Assembly: GCF_963576675.1 (NCBI RefSeq)
Contig: NC_088917.1
Coordinates: 79,842,610-79,906,609 of the forward strand
Length of the DNA: 64,000 nucleotides
Source of the DNA: Euphorbia lathyris
Lineage: Eukaryota > Streptophyta > Magnoliopsida > Malpighiales > Euphorbiaceae
Reading direction: 5' to 3'
Within the stretch, counting starts at the first letter, position 1. Every line of letters begins with the position of its first letter. A program made the position numbers and the translations under genes. The notes under the pieces were generated by a model. The model did no database searches and was not told where the DNA came from. It saw nothing but the letters and a program-made list of their open reading frames with translations. Below, one piece after another: positions 46,196 through 57,945 of this stretch.

Positions 46196-47659
46196 ATGCC
46201 TACGAGATCAGCGAAAATACCAGTTGTCCCTCTTAACCCTGAACTTGAACGTACTCTTCGCATGAGCAAACAGATCGGAAAGCTGAAGCAAGACGAGATC
46301 ATCGAGCCCATCAAGCCTATCAAGATGACTGACAATGAACGGAACAATGAACGGAACAATGAGCGGAACCATGAGAACACCGGACCAGAAACCGACACTC
46401 GTCTGATGAGTGAGATCCTGACACCGCACCGACATCAGCATCTGTCAGGCATTGCCGCTCCAAACATTCAGGCTAATACATACGAAATCAAGTCTGGTAT
46501 AATTCACTTGATCCAACAGACTGGACTGTTTGGAGGAGAAGCACATGAAAGCCCGAATGATCATCTGGATCGCTTCCTAATGTGCGCAGACACTGCACGG
46601 ACCAACGGGGTCCCCCAAGATGCTGCTAGACTGAAACTTTTCCCATTCTCTCTGACGGGGCAAGCTTTGGAATGGCTGAGAACACTGGAGCCTGGCTCAA
46701 TTACAACATGGGCAGGGTTGGAGAAGGAATTCCTGTCCTACTACTTCCCTCCCTCGAAAACAGCAATGCTCAGGGGCGAGATCACATCCTTCCACCAACC
46801 TGAGCATGAGGCGCTCCACACATCTTGGACTCGATTCAGAAAAATGCTGCGCATGTGCCCTCATCATGACATACCCAAGCATCAGTTAGTAAGCGTTTTC
46901 TATCACGGACTGACACCCACCAACAGAGCCATTGTAGACTCCGCAGCGGGTGGAGATTTGTTTAGAAAGACAGTAGCAGAGGCATATGACATGATTAACG
47001 AGCTGGCCAGGAAGAGTGTGCAGTGGCAAGAACAGAAGCTCGCCGGCCCCACAAGGCAGCGGGTATTTGCTGTGGAAGAGCAGGAACAAAATCCAGTTGT
47101 TGCGGATTTGAGTAGGAAGATGGATGTGCTGTTGGCTACACTTAGCCGACCTCCCACCTGCGTGCACTGTGGCGGCGACCACAATAGAAAGGATTGTCAA
47201 GAAGGTAGCCCTTTCGCTGGAGATGGGGTGGAGATGGTCAATTACGTTAGGGGGCAACCGGGATACAATCAGAACTACAACAACGGTAACCCCAACAATT
47301 ACAACTCCTACAACAACAATGGCAACTACAGGAGGCCTCAGCACCCGAACCTCTCTTACGGGAATTCAAATCAGAATGTGCTTCGACCTCCTAGCGGATT
47401 TGTTCAAGAGCATAGAGAGCAGGGGCTTGGCATGCCCCCATACCAACAGCAAAATCAAGGGCCAGTGCAACACCCTAAGGAAGCTGACGAAGTGATCACC
47501 CTTCTGAAGGAGATCTCGGCTAGGCTTGCCAACAACGAAGCCTTCTGCAAGGATTTGAGCAATCAGGTGGCTCAGATTAATAGGGACAGGCAGGAAAGGC
47601 CACAGGGTTCTCTCCCGAGCACAACGGAGAAGAATCCAAAGATCTTGAGAAAGGATTGA
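46196..47659 (+). CDS. Element C gag (Athila type), intact
   Basis: The ATG at 46196 (MPTRSAKIPVVPL) gives 487 residues with no break. A longer reading from 46025 would translate the leader. Domains: N-terminal region with an NERN repeat (about residues 48-60); capsid about 95-330 (ANTYEIKSGIIHLIQQ, LKLFPFSLTGQALEWL, FYHGLTPTNR); zinc knuckle CVHCGGDHNRKDC (C-x2-C-x3-H-x4-C); Asn/Tyr-rich stretch; C-terminal helix (LLKEISARLANNEAF). The stop comes before any protease. This is the only intact long gag in the window and the best candidate for a functional protein, able to package RNA if expressed. Confidence 0.85.
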   Translation: MPTRSAKIPVVPLNPELERTLRMSKQIGKLKQDEIIEPIKPIKMTDNERNNERNNERNHENTGPETDTRLMSEILTPHRHQHLSGIAAPNIQANTYEIKSGIIHLIQQTGLFGGEAHESPNDHLDRFLMCADTARTNGVPQDAARLKLFPFSLTGQALEWLRTLEPGSITTWAGLEKEFLSYYFPPSKTAMLRGEITSFHQPEHEALHTSWTRFRKMLRMCPHHDIPKHQLVSVFYHGLTPTNRAIVDSAAGGDLFRKTVAEAYDMINELARKSVQWQEQKLAGPTRQRVFAVEEQEQNPVVADLSRKMDVLLATLSRPPTCVHCGGDHNRKDCQEGSPFAGDGVEMVNYVRGQPGYNQNYNNGNPNNYNSYNNNGNYRRPQHPNLSYGNSNQNVLRPPSGFVQEHREQGLGMPPYQQQNQGPVQHPKEADEVITLLKEISARLANNEAFCKDLSNQVAQINRDRQERPQGSLPSTTEKNPKILRKD

Positions 47660-47835
47660 GTAAGGGGGAGAAATCGGGTTCTCCTCGGTTTTTTTTAATT
47701 CAAAGTTTGAACAATTTGATTCTGCATTTTCTTTTCTTTTTATTTTTATTTTGCTCTTATTTCCTTTTATTATTTTGGTTAATTAAATTTTAATCTCGTT
47801 TGTTTATTTAAACTGTCAAGCTTTGTTCCCCCACA

Positions 47836-48730
47836 CTCTATAAAAAAAAAGAGAGAATTTCGCCCAACCCGAGCAAGTAAGACACTGCCCAGCTCGCCGG
47901 GCTGGTCGGCCGAATCAGCTGGCTCGGCCGACACGGGCTGTTCGGGATTTTAAAAATCCCGAACCAAAAAAAAGAGAAAAAGAAAGAAGGAAAGAAAAAA
48001 ATAAATAAATAAAAATAAAGAAAAGAATAAGAAAAGAAAAGGGGGGGTGACTCATCATCCCCTTCCCCACCTTCTTCTTCTCTTCTCTCTTCTTTCTTTT
48101 TATCATATTCTTCCATTCTTCCCTTCTCCTTCCTCTTTTGCTATTTCAAAACCTAACCCCCCAAATTTGCCATTCTAACCCGAATTCAAGATATAAGGTA
48201 TGATTCTTTACCTATTTTTGATTTCTAACATGTTTATAGGCTTAGATTTTAGCTTAGGGTGATAATTTTTGAGATTTGAGAAAAACCTAAGTTTTGGGTT
48301 TTTCCCATTTTCTCAAATTAATCTCTTGTTTGCTCTTAAATTCTTGATTTCTTTGAAATTTATGTTGACATAATGATTAGTTTATAGTTTGGGTGTGATT
48401 TCTACTCTCAATTTGTGGATATTTGGAGAAATTGCTCAATTTGGGCAAAATCCCCATTTTAGCTCAAAGTTTAACTATTCAAATTATGGTTAGAAACTTG
48501 TCAATAGAGTTGTGAATTGCATTTCTTTTTATGTTTTAGTCATTGGGTATCTCCAATTTTATATGAATTTGAGAATTTCGGGTAAAACACTTAGGGACCA
48601 AATATTCATGGTTTAGTCCCTGAGTGCCTAAAGCTATGATTGTTGCCTATGAATGGTTTATTGGGGTTTATGTTGAAACTTGTAAATATTTTCTAACTCT
48701 TCCATTTTTTTGGTCTATTCCTCAGGAAAT
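47836..48730 (+). promoter_or_regulatory. Probable private promoter and 5'-UTR intron of C ORF-1
   Basis: TATAAAAA near 47840 is followed by a long CT-rich leader (48055-48145). A donor-like AAG|GTATGATT at 48196-48199 and a T-rich tract ending CCTCAG at 48725 then define a possible 0.5-kb leader intron just upstream of the ATG at 48731. A 5'-UTR intron behind a TATA box and pyrimidine-rich leader is common for plant genes. No other gene is seen in 47660-48730. Confidence 0.45.
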
Positions 48731-49911
48731 ATGGGTCGGAAAGGAAAAGCTAAGGTCGTCGTCGAGAACGAAGCCGAATCGGAGGTCGAGTTCGACGAGA
48801 GCCTCCAAGATAAGTATGATCCACCCTTTGGTCTTATTGATGAATGTTAGGGGATTTTGTATGATAGGTTTTCCAAGCAAGACCTTGCTGCACATGTAGT
48901 TGTCGATCAAGCCTTTTTGTCGAGTCTAGGCTTAAAGAAAACCCTCAAATTCCACGGCTGGTATAGACTAGCCACAACACAGACTCCGGTTTATCACAAT
49001 TATACTTTAGAATTCTTGACCACTTGGAAAAAGGAGCTACCTTTGGGCGGTGGGAAGCACTCCTTTAGGCTAAACGGTAAACCCTACCGCCTTGATGCTA
49101 CCACACTAGCAGCCCTAATGGGAGTTCAAAATCACCCAGGGGCGATCTCAGACTTTGAGAAGCCTATAACAAAAGATATAGCTTGGGAACAACTCACAGG
49201 CATATCGGACTTTAACTCCCAGACTGCTAGCCCAGTCGCTCTCCTAGACCCACTTCTCAATCTTGTCCACAAATTTGTGGCCCACAACTTATTGGGCAAA
49301 AACGAGAGCAATAAAGTCTCAAAGACGGAATTGCTCATACTGTGGTGCGTGGCCAACCGCAAACACGTGGACAATGTCAAGACCATATTTGAAGGCTTCT
49401 CAAGCCAAACAAGTAGGAAACGTGGTTCCCTAGGTCTTGGGAACTTAGTTAACAACCTGCTTGAGAGCCAATTCAAAACTTAGATAATTCCGAAATTGTT
49501 GTTTACCCTACTTTGCTCAACTCCAAGTTTTTGGGGAAATCTACTTTTCAAGAAGTCTTAAACAGGAACCCAACCGGAGGAGCAAGCTCTAGCGGAGGGG
49601 GAAGAAAAAGGGCACGAGTTCCACAACATCAAAGGGATGAAGAACCTGAGGAAGAAGAACCTGCGACAGCAGGAGACCAAAGGGAACACCAAGCATCGGG
49701 GACGGAGGCCCAGTTCCAAGCCATCAACACTATGATGGCAGAAATGCGGGATCTTAACCTACGGACCTTTAACACTGTTCAGCAGATGGACCAACGGTTC
49801 ACCAACTTTGAGCAGAACATGGACCGAAGGCTTTCGGGTCTTGAGTACGTAGCGGCAGACTACTGCGAGCGCTACAACATGCCATGGCCATACCCCCCGG
49901 CCGATCAGTAA
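48731..49911 (+). pseudogene. Athila ORF-1-like protein in element C
   Basis: The ATG at 48731 (MGRKGKAKVV) begins the frame. A TAG at codon 40 (48848) interrupts it; the frame continues with the ORF-1 family region (FHGWYRLATTQT, YTLEFLTTWKKEL, FRLNGKPYRLD, NESNKVSKTELLILW). A frameshift near 49480 leads into the C-terminal part. That part has an acidic/basic low-complexity linker and heptads (MAEMRDLNLRTFN, MDQRFTNFEQNM), a probable coiled coil. No membrane segment or signal peptide is seen. The layout matches ORF-1 of element D domain for domain. Two lesions disable it. Confidence 0.75.
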
Positions 49912-51498
49912 GTTGTCTTCTCCACCCTAACTTTTTACACTCGTATTTCATGATTTATGATGCAATGTTGGAACTTATTGCATATTTTTAGTGTGAGGAG
50001 GAGGGGTAGACAAACTTACAAAAATTTGTATAAATTTTTAAATTTTTGTTGCGTCGTGTCTAGTTTAGGTTTGCGTTTTGGTGTTTTATTTTTGCTGTAT
50101 TTATGTTTTTGCATGTTTAGGACCTGAAACCGTGAACCTCCTTCGAATCTAAACTTCGTTATTTGTCTTTGAGGGCTGAAAACCGAATCTAAAGTTGCAT
50201 GACAACTAGTTTAGGCGTAGGACACAACTCTTGTATCTGTAAAAGCATGAGCTACAGTTTGCATTTAGACCCTACTTTTGAAGAAATGCTAAAATCATTA
50301 CGTAGGTAGATAACTTAAGAATTGAAGGCATGTGACATTCAACTTGAGTTTGGGGAAAACTAGTAAACACAAAACTGAAACCCAAAGAATTGTGAGCTGA
50401 ATTTGAGCCTAAGAGCGAACATCAAAAGCTCTTTTTCTTGACATTTTTGTGTGAAAGCTTTGACTGGTGGAAGATTACAGATTTTGCATCTAATACCGTG
50501 TTGAACCTACATGCAATGATTTGAGATGATAAACGATGAATCAGCCTCATTAGAATTAACCCTTTTCTTTACCTTGTTTTTCTTTTTCATCCACTCTAAG
50601 AAGCCCCTTTGAGCCGAAATTTTTTTTGTAGTTTGTAGATTTCTCTTTCGTTCTAACCCGTTTTTGCGAACCACGACTTGGTTCGCTACTTAACCGTCGT
50701 TTTTGCAAAGCTCGAACCTAGCCTTTGTTTTCTTCCAGCGCTTTATCTTGGTTTATGGCATTTCAGTAGCAAGCCAAAAGGCTAAAAAGTGAATGAGCAT
50801 CACTATCCCAAAAAGAAAAAAAGGGGGGAAAAGAAAGAGAAAAACAGAAAAAGAAAAAGAAAAGAAAAGAGACGAACAAAAGGGAAGAACTCCATTCCCC
50901 AGTTCTTAGAAAAAATCAAAAAAACGTCTCAAAGAAAATATCCCAAAAAGAAAATAATAAGGGATGAATAAAAAGCTCAGTCACTTCGTATTTGCTAAAA
51001 CCATTTTAACTTTGTTTTTGTAGCGCTAGAACTTTTAACCCTTGTTGTACCTTTAACCCTCTAACCACATTACAACCCCAATTAGAGGCTGTTTTTGATA
51101 TCATCGGAGTCATATAGCATAGTAGAGGAACTCGGATGAACGTGCAAAATCAAAGTAATCCTAAGCAAGAACATAAGCCGAGAGTAAACACTTTAGCCAC
51201 CAAAATTGTGTGAATGAGTGAACTACCTATGGTGAGGTGTTTTACTTAGCGATCCCCTTAAACTCGTTTAATTGAACATGTGTCCATTTGCTTAAAACTA
51301 TGACCTATGATAATTGAAATGCGGGTTTTGGATATCGTGTCTCTACTTTGTATTTCCGAATGCATGTAATTACAGATGCTCGAAATTGTGTCAAGCACCT
51401 AGTCAAACTGGGAAGTTTTCTAGCTTGCTTGTGATGGCGGGTTTAGTTTTTTTTTTAGTTTACTTGGGGACAAGTAAAGTTTTAAGTGCGAGGAGGTT
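49912..51498 (+). other. Element C 3' non-coding region and PPT
   Basis: About 1.6 kb without a supportable gene. Around 50800-50960 the DNA is purine-rich (long A/G runs), which gives a spurious Lys-rich frame. The last bases, AGTGCGAGGAGGTT (51485-51498), are the polypurine tract, matching that of D. Confidence 0.75.
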
Positions 51499-53081
51499 TG
51501 ATAGGGGTCAAAAACCCCTATCTTTGGGTACGGTTTTAGGACGGTTTTTAGAGTTATTTGGTTAATAAGCGAGCAATTCTCGCATTTAAATGCTTTTGTG
51601 CAAGTTAGTTAGGAATTGGAAACATTCTATTTACTTTTCGTCGTTTAGGCTCGTTTTGTAATTAATTTACGCAAATACGGCCGAAATATCATACGTATTA
51701 GAATTCCGTTATCTTTTGGAGCTAATTGGTCCGTCAAAAGTCGCACCAAACGAAGCGTTTGCTCAAAATAAGCGATTGACGGATCAATTTGGCTTTTGGA
51801 CTAATGTTTTCCGGAGTTTTTATCCGTGTGCAGGTGTGAAGTCGGATGAAAAAGGGCGCGGAACTCATCGAGCTTGGATCGAGCATGCTTCGGGCGAAAA
51901 CGCTTGGCGAGCAGGGCCTCACGGGCCATTTCTGCTCACCGAGCAGGCCGCCAGAGGCCTGCTCGCCGAGCAGGCCACCAGGCGCCTGCTCGGCGAGCAG
52001 GGGCCTGCTCGGCGAGCAGACTTGCGGGAATTGGTCAAAAAGACCAATTCCGCCCCCACGAAGCCACATTCGACCTCACGTCTTCCTACACCAACTAGGA
52101 CATGGAAATAGGTCAAAACGAGGCCCGAGACGCGTCTATAAATAGGGTTTTTCAATTGTAAATTAGATATCTTTACTTTTGTAATTAGCTTAGCTTCCAC
52201 CTTGAGAAATCCTCTCCACCTCCTCCATATCCTTCAAACCTCCATTGAAGCTACCTCTGAAGCTCCGTTCACCGAGGATTACTCAAGCTCCATCCTTAAA
52301 TCCTAGAAAGACGCCTGCATTGGTAGACAAGTTCCCTGAAAGGGATTTTTCTTCTTTTATATTCTGTCTAGCCTCTGATACATGCTATGAATTCTAGGTT
52401 TATTGTAACTTCGTGACAATACATTCATCTTTGATATATAATATAGTTTTTTGTTCATTCAATTGTTTTGATGTTTTAATATTTGTCTTACGCTTTGTCT
52501 GATTGGTTTAACTCATTCGATAATCCCAAAATTAGGTTGGCACATATTGCGAGCTGAATCTGACCTAGTCAGTGCCTATAGGATTGACGACCCTATAGAA
52601 GATTAAGCCCAAATTACTGAGCCTTAGAGCTAGTTTCGGCCTTACAAGGGAATCACGAACTAGGGACTTTAGGAGGATAGGTCGGGTTAATCGCCTTGGA
52701 GACAAGCGACTTAGTTTCAATTCAATTGCTTAAACATTCTATCATTATTATCATCGTATCCCTTCATGTTCATTTAGTTAATTGCTTTGGTAAAAGATCA
52801 ATTAGGGGTAGAGTAATTTAGTTAGAATTAGATAACTTAGTTAGAATTAGATAATTTAGCTAGGATTAGCATAAATCAACCTAGGAGTAGATTAATTAAA
52901 ACAAAACAAACTCAAAACCCCCTAAGCCTAGATAACATCCGAGACCGAGTAGCTTGATACTTGCAGAAATAAATCCTGTGGACGATAACCTGGACTTAAA
53001 CCAGAAATTTATTACTTGATAACGACGGGGTACACTTATCCCTTAGTGAGTCCTCATCTAACCGTAGGTGGGGGCGCATCA
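51499..53081 (+). repeat. Element C 3' LTR
   Basis: It matches 44193-45801 closely. The GC-rich dyad array (about 51900-52020) has fewer units than in the 5' LTR, and this accounts for most of the length difference. The TATA box is at 52137-52144. Confidence 0.93.
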
Positions 53082-53086
53082 GGGGC

Positions 53087-53780
53087 CACTATGGAACTGA
53101 AGTTTTTGATGAATCGGCGATAAAATGTTGCTAACCCATGAAAACTCCTGATATCCCCCACATTCCTCGGAGTAGGCCATTCTCGGATGGCTCTTACCTT
53201 CTCCCCATCAACTTGGACTCCATCGCCACTAACCACGAACCCAAGGAAAACCAGACTTTCCATGACGAAGTCACACTTCTTAGTATTGGCGTATAACTGG
53301 TGTTTACTTAATAGGTCAAACACTATCCGTAAGTGCTCCACATGATCCACCAAGGTCTCGCTATAAATCAGGATGTCATCAAAGTACACAACTACAAATT
53401 TTCCAATCACCGGGCGAAGTACCTGATTCATCAGCCTCATGAAAGTACTAGGGGCGTTAGTCATCCCAAATGACATAACTAACCAATCATACAATCCATC
53501 CCTAGTTTTGAAGGCGGTTTTCCACTCATCCCCAGATCGAATTCGTATCTGAGGATAACCGCTCTTGAGATCAATCTTGGAGAAAACTCGGGATCCGCCA
53601 AGATGGTCTAGCATATCATCCAACCTTGGAATAGGGAACTTATACTTGATAGTGATCTTGTTGCCCTGCTGTCAACACACATCCGCCAAGATCCATCCTT
53701 CTTGGACGTAAGTAGGGCTGGGACGGCGCATGGACTCATACTTTCTCTAGCGTATCCCATCTCAATGAGCTCTTCCACTT
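53087..53780 (-). pseudogene. Element A reverse transcriptase
   Basis: The palm and thumb are readable: [26 protein letters not shown], catalytic [31 protein letters not shown]. An upstream segment ([21 protein letters not shown]) is in another frame, with an indel near 53675 and a TAG near 53780. The gene breaks off at the C junction and resumes at 44187. Confidence 0.9.
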
Positions 53781-54664
53781 TCTATCTCATGATGTCATTT
53801 TCCTTTGGACTCATCCAATAGTGGGGAAGGCTTGGTAAACTAGCCCCGGGCACAAGATCGATATGATGTTGGATGTCCCTCAAAGGTGGTAACCCACTCG
53901 GCATCCCTTCAGGGAACAGTTCTTGATATTCGCCAAGTAGGCGGGTCACCTCAATCGGCATCTCCCTTTCGTCCCTTTGGGCGGATTCGTGATTCGCCTT
54001 AACCATTACCACATACACCATTTGGCTCTCTTCACATTCACTGACAAATGATTTGTGTGTAGGGCAGACTACCAAGGTAGACTTCTCGTCGGCCTTTGGC
54101 TCTCTCATCATTGGCATAAGGACGAACTTCACCCCATTCTTCACAAATCTGTAAGTGTTCTCTCTTCCTGCGTGGATGGTGTCGTTATCAAACTGCCAGG
54201 GTCGGCCCAACAATAGGTGGCAGGCATCCATATCGACCATATCACAACAGACTTCATCACTGTAATCACCAATCACAATAGGCACCCTGCATATCTAGGT
54301 CACCCTAAGCTCACCCACGTTTTTGATCCATCCCACTCTATAAGGTCGGGATGCGCCTCCGCCAACAACCTGAACTTCTGAACGGCACTGCTTCTCACAA
54401 TGTTCTCTTGGCTCCCACTATCTATTATCACATTGCATCGCCCACCTTTCATAAGACAGCGGGTCCTGAATAGTCAGTACCTCTGATCTCCCTCTATCCG
54501 GCTGGAGACTAACAAACGCCGTACAACATGAATGGCGTATCTCTCTTCATCCGCCTCATCATCATCTTCTCCTATGGGTTCGCAAAATACTTCATCCCCT
54601 TCGTCATAGTCATCTTCATACCTCTCCACCATCTTGGCGCTCTTCCTCCTAGGGCATTCGTTGG
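53781..54664 (-). pseudogene. Element A gag C-terminus and protease
   Basis: Emerging from solo LTR B, the frame completes the zinc knuckle (SNECPRRK), passes an acidic linker and reaches a retroviral-type aspartic protease with I-I-D-S-G-S-Q near 54410-54430. A TAG near 54290 breaks it. Beyond that, [12 protein letters not shown] and [17 protein letters not shown] lead to RT. Confidence 0.85.
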
Positions 54665-54669
54665 ATCTA

Positions 54670-56703
54670 TGTTGGAAATAGGGCTAAGGTATAGCAGCAG
54701 AAATATAAAAATTTTAGCCTACTTCCTTTTAACCATAGGATCCGTTAATCATTATTTCATATAAAGAGGGATAAGAAGATATACCTTTCGATGATCAATC
54801 TACCGTTGCAAACGAAGTGCCCACAACTTCAAAGGAGATGTAAACTGTTTACCAATCTGCCCCTATTCTAAATAGACCTTCCAGACTACCGAACGACGAT
54901 CCCTTCGGTGGAAACGTGGAAGAATGTGTCTAGAAGCTACTGTCCAAAAATCGCGACGATCCGACGGTTCAATCTCCGGGAATCCTCGAAATAGTGAACT
55001 GACCTGATGTAGGCGAAGAAAAACGAATTTCTCCCTTTTGATTGTTTTTCTTCTTTCGTGAACACGGTGAGATTAAGTTAGAATCAACCCTTATGAGATG
55101 CAACCAAAATAGATTGCCTCTAACAAATCAACACAAGATCAAAGAGAAAAGAGATGGAAGAGATTAATCGATTGACGGAAGCCGTATGAATTCTTGTCCA
55201 CGAACTTGGGGATGGAATTCACTTTCTCTCTCTAGCTAGTAGATTTCGAAAATCACAAGGGGTGGGGCTAGTGTGTGTGTCGAAATTCACTAGGTAAGGG
55301 GTATATATATTATCTTGTCTCTAAACCCTAGTTAGATAGGATTAGGTTACTTAATAGCAATCCAATTCGGAATATGATTTCTAATTATTATCTTACTATA
55401 TATCTAATATAATTAGGATAATAATAAGTAACCTAGTTAGATAATAATAGGAGGACATTAATCCAATTAATAACTCCTAACTTGATTATCTCTTAATTAA
55501 TTTAATTTCACAATCCTAATCCAATTAGGAAGAGTGGAATAAATTAATTCCCTTCCTTTAATACATATAATTTCGACCCCCCCTTATCCATGGGCCTTAC
55601 TGGGCTCAACTGGGCTTCCATCTATTAATCAGATCCATCTCTCTTTTGTTTCCAAGTCTTATGTGTGATCCATTAGGTCCTTACTACTTCTGGCCGTATG
55701 CAATTATTAAATTAATTTCTCCAAGAATTATATTTAATCCTTGCATAACGGAATGATGAACAGAGCATGTTATCGGCATGTCCGTAATCATTCCCCCAGA
55801 GTCCGTTAAGAAGACAGGTTGATTCTGCCATTAACCCTTCCGTATTAGTTACAGTATAATTCGATCCTTTATCAACTACATCCTTGAACTGAATGTTATG
55901 ACTATGGATGATGTCAAGTCATATATAGCGAGACGTTCGTTTTACTTGTACAGGCCGAGTCAACTCAAATAGATAGGTTAAGTGAAATCTGTATTTCTAC
56001 TCTTAAGCTATCACCTTGCAAGGATTTAGAGTCGAGTCTTCCACAAGCGATCCTTGGACGTATCTCTCATTCGTCGGGAGTGATAAATGCTCAATCCAAT
56101 GTATAACTACCCTGACATTACCTCCTGTGACACCCAACCTTTGCAGTTCACACCCCAGAGTCATCTCTGGTAAGGATCGTGGGACCACGCGATCAAAGTC
56201 TCACATTCAGTAATTCAGGATGACCAATTAACATTCCTTTGAGTCTGAGGATTATTTATACCTATTAATACCAATGAGATGAACAGGTGACAAGGACGAA
56301 TCTACCCATCCTGTTATCTCAAATCGGATCCACAATCCTAATGAACGACGTTTCATCGGATCTATGTAACTGTCCAGATATCTGTCGGACAGAAGACATT
56401 GTTACATACAAGTCTCAACAGTGATATGTCAATCCTAAACATCTCACTTGACTTGGGGTGGTTTTAAGTTTATTAGTTTATTATAAAGTCTTGTCTCACT
56501 TCATGCTTGTATGAACACTTTATAATCACTTTAAACAAACTTACGGATTTCCTTTTATTAGACTTTATTTAGTGCTGTAAAAGGGTTTGCCTTTATATAG
56601 TTATCAAACATATATCTCATTAAAACAAATGATATAAAGAACAATTCATTTACAATAAGTTTGTATCCTGCAACAATTGTCTATAGGACACTAAACCCTA
56701 ACA
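54670..56703 (-). mobile_element. Element B: solo LTR of the F copia family
   Basis: A single 2034-bp LTR, homologous end to end with the F LTRs but inverted. It is bounded by ATCTA (54665-54669) and ATTTA (56704-56708), a duplication with one change. No internal region is left, which indicates loss by recombination between its two LTRs. It differs more from both F LTRs than they differ from each other, so it is an older insertion. Confidence 0.93.
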
Positions 56704-56708
56704 ATTTA

Positions 56709-57898
56709 TGTCCTGGCTCATTGCACCGAAAACATTTGAAAGGTGCTGGCCTCACATACAGATTGTTGCTCTTAGGTGGTATATGTGTTTCCTTGTATGG
56801 CCTAGTATCTCCGACAGATCCCCTTCCCACACTGTTAACCTTGGCCCCACTGGCACTCGCCACCTGCTTGCCTTCGTCATAAGACCTCACGTGATCTTTT
56901 CCTCCAAGCGTATACTCAATAGTGGCGGATCTCCTGGATCTCCCGGTTAGTTGAGATTCAGCCTTGAGGGCTAAATTGCTGGCATCTTGTACCCGAACCA
57001 CCATCTGTGTGCCAATACGATCATGGATGTTGTATCTCAACCCTTCTAGATACCTAGAGGTCTTTTGGCTTTCAGTTCCTGACAAGTTGGCCCTTGCCGA
57101 AAGCCTCAAGAACTCGGAGGTATACTCATGAACACTTCGGGTCCCTTGAGAGCATCCCTTGTAGGAGCTGTAGATATACTGCTCATAATCCGGCGGTAGG
57201 AACCGCTCCCTCAACATCGCCTTCATCTGTAGCCAAGATCTAATCGGATCTCTGCCCCCTCTTCTTCTTTCTTCCCTCATCTGATCCCACCAGACTGATG
57301 CGCCACCCTTCAGGCGATACGCCACCATCCTTATTTTCCTCTCATCAAGAATCCCAGCATACTTAAAGAAACGTTCTACTTCCGATAACCAGTCTAAGAG
57401 TCCCTCTATATCCAGTTCGCCTCCAAAAGACGGTAAGTCTATTTTTAGCTTAAAGGCATCATCTCTATCAAAGTTTTCTAGACTTGGGTATACTCTAGCA
57501 ACCTCCACACATCGGTTGTCAACAGGCCCAACATCCCTCATAGTTCTAACGGTATCATCATTTCCGATACCCTCAAAGTCATCATTATCACTATCAGCGT
57601 TATGCACAACGACAAAGTTGGGTCTTCTTACCTCAGGATCCCTAGGATCCATTTGTGGAAGCTGTTGTTCAGGGATTCCTTCCTTTCTCTGGGTTGATCC
57701 TCCCACGTTTGGTCGGATTAGAGCCCGAACCTCTAGTTTGAAGTTTTCTAGGGAGGTGGCCAGCTCCAAGAACCGTTGGTCGGTTTGCCTCTGCTGCTCA
57801 TGGCTGGCCTGGATCTGTTCCGCAAGGTGCTCCCTCAGCTCCTCATACCTCTGGTCACTGGTTTCCATGGAATCTTGCGGTTCTTGGGGTTGAACCAT
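56709..57898 (-). pseudogene. Element A gag, N-terminal and capsid part
   Basis: From the Met near 57898-57904 the frame gives a Gln/Glu-rich coiled-coil N-terminus (about residues 15-60) and an acidic linker. The capsid follows (IDLPSFGGELDIEGLLDW, LKGGASVWWDQM, MLRERFLPPDY, VHEYTSEFLRLSARA). A basic linker leads to the first half of a zinc knuckle (CFRCNEPGH). The knuckle is cut after the His by solo LTR B; its last Cys lies at about 54655. About 397 codons are open with no other break. Confidence 0.88.
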
Positions 57899-57929
57899 TG
57901 CCAAAAGAAGTTTTGGGTCAGGAAACGAT

Positions 57930-57943
57930 CGGCTCTGATACCA
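57930..57943 (-). promoter_or_regulatory. Element A primer binding site (initiator Met tRNA)
   Basis: The minus strand reads TGGTATCAGAGCCG two bases after the LTR, thirteen bases matching the complement of the initiator-Met tRNA 3' end. Confidence 0.88.
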
Positions 57944-57945
57944 AC

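Larger units (their letters stand above)
44193..53081 (+). mobile_element. Element C: second pol-less Athila-like retrotransposon
   Basis: LTRs lie at 44193-45801 (1609 bp) and 51499-53081 (1583 bp); the TSDs GGGGC (44188-44192 and 53082-53086) are identical. The order is LTR, tRNA-Asp-type PBS, gag, spacer with promoter-like features, Athila ORF-1, 3' region, PPT, LTR. No protease, RT or integrase is present. It sits between RT and RNase H of A. Gag, ORF-1, PBS, PPT and the LTR tip are homologous to element D, but the rest of the LTR sequence is different. Confidence 0.93.

Noticed and set aside
8650..49911. ORF-1 of D and C as a retroviral envelope gene
   Set aside because: Although located 3' of gag, the proteins show no signal peptide, membrane segment or cleavage site; the sequence resembles the Athila ORF-1 family of unknown function.
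50789..50971. 60-codon Lys/Arg-rich frame in element C
   Set aside because: Product of a purine-rich low-complexity stretch in the 3' non-coding region.
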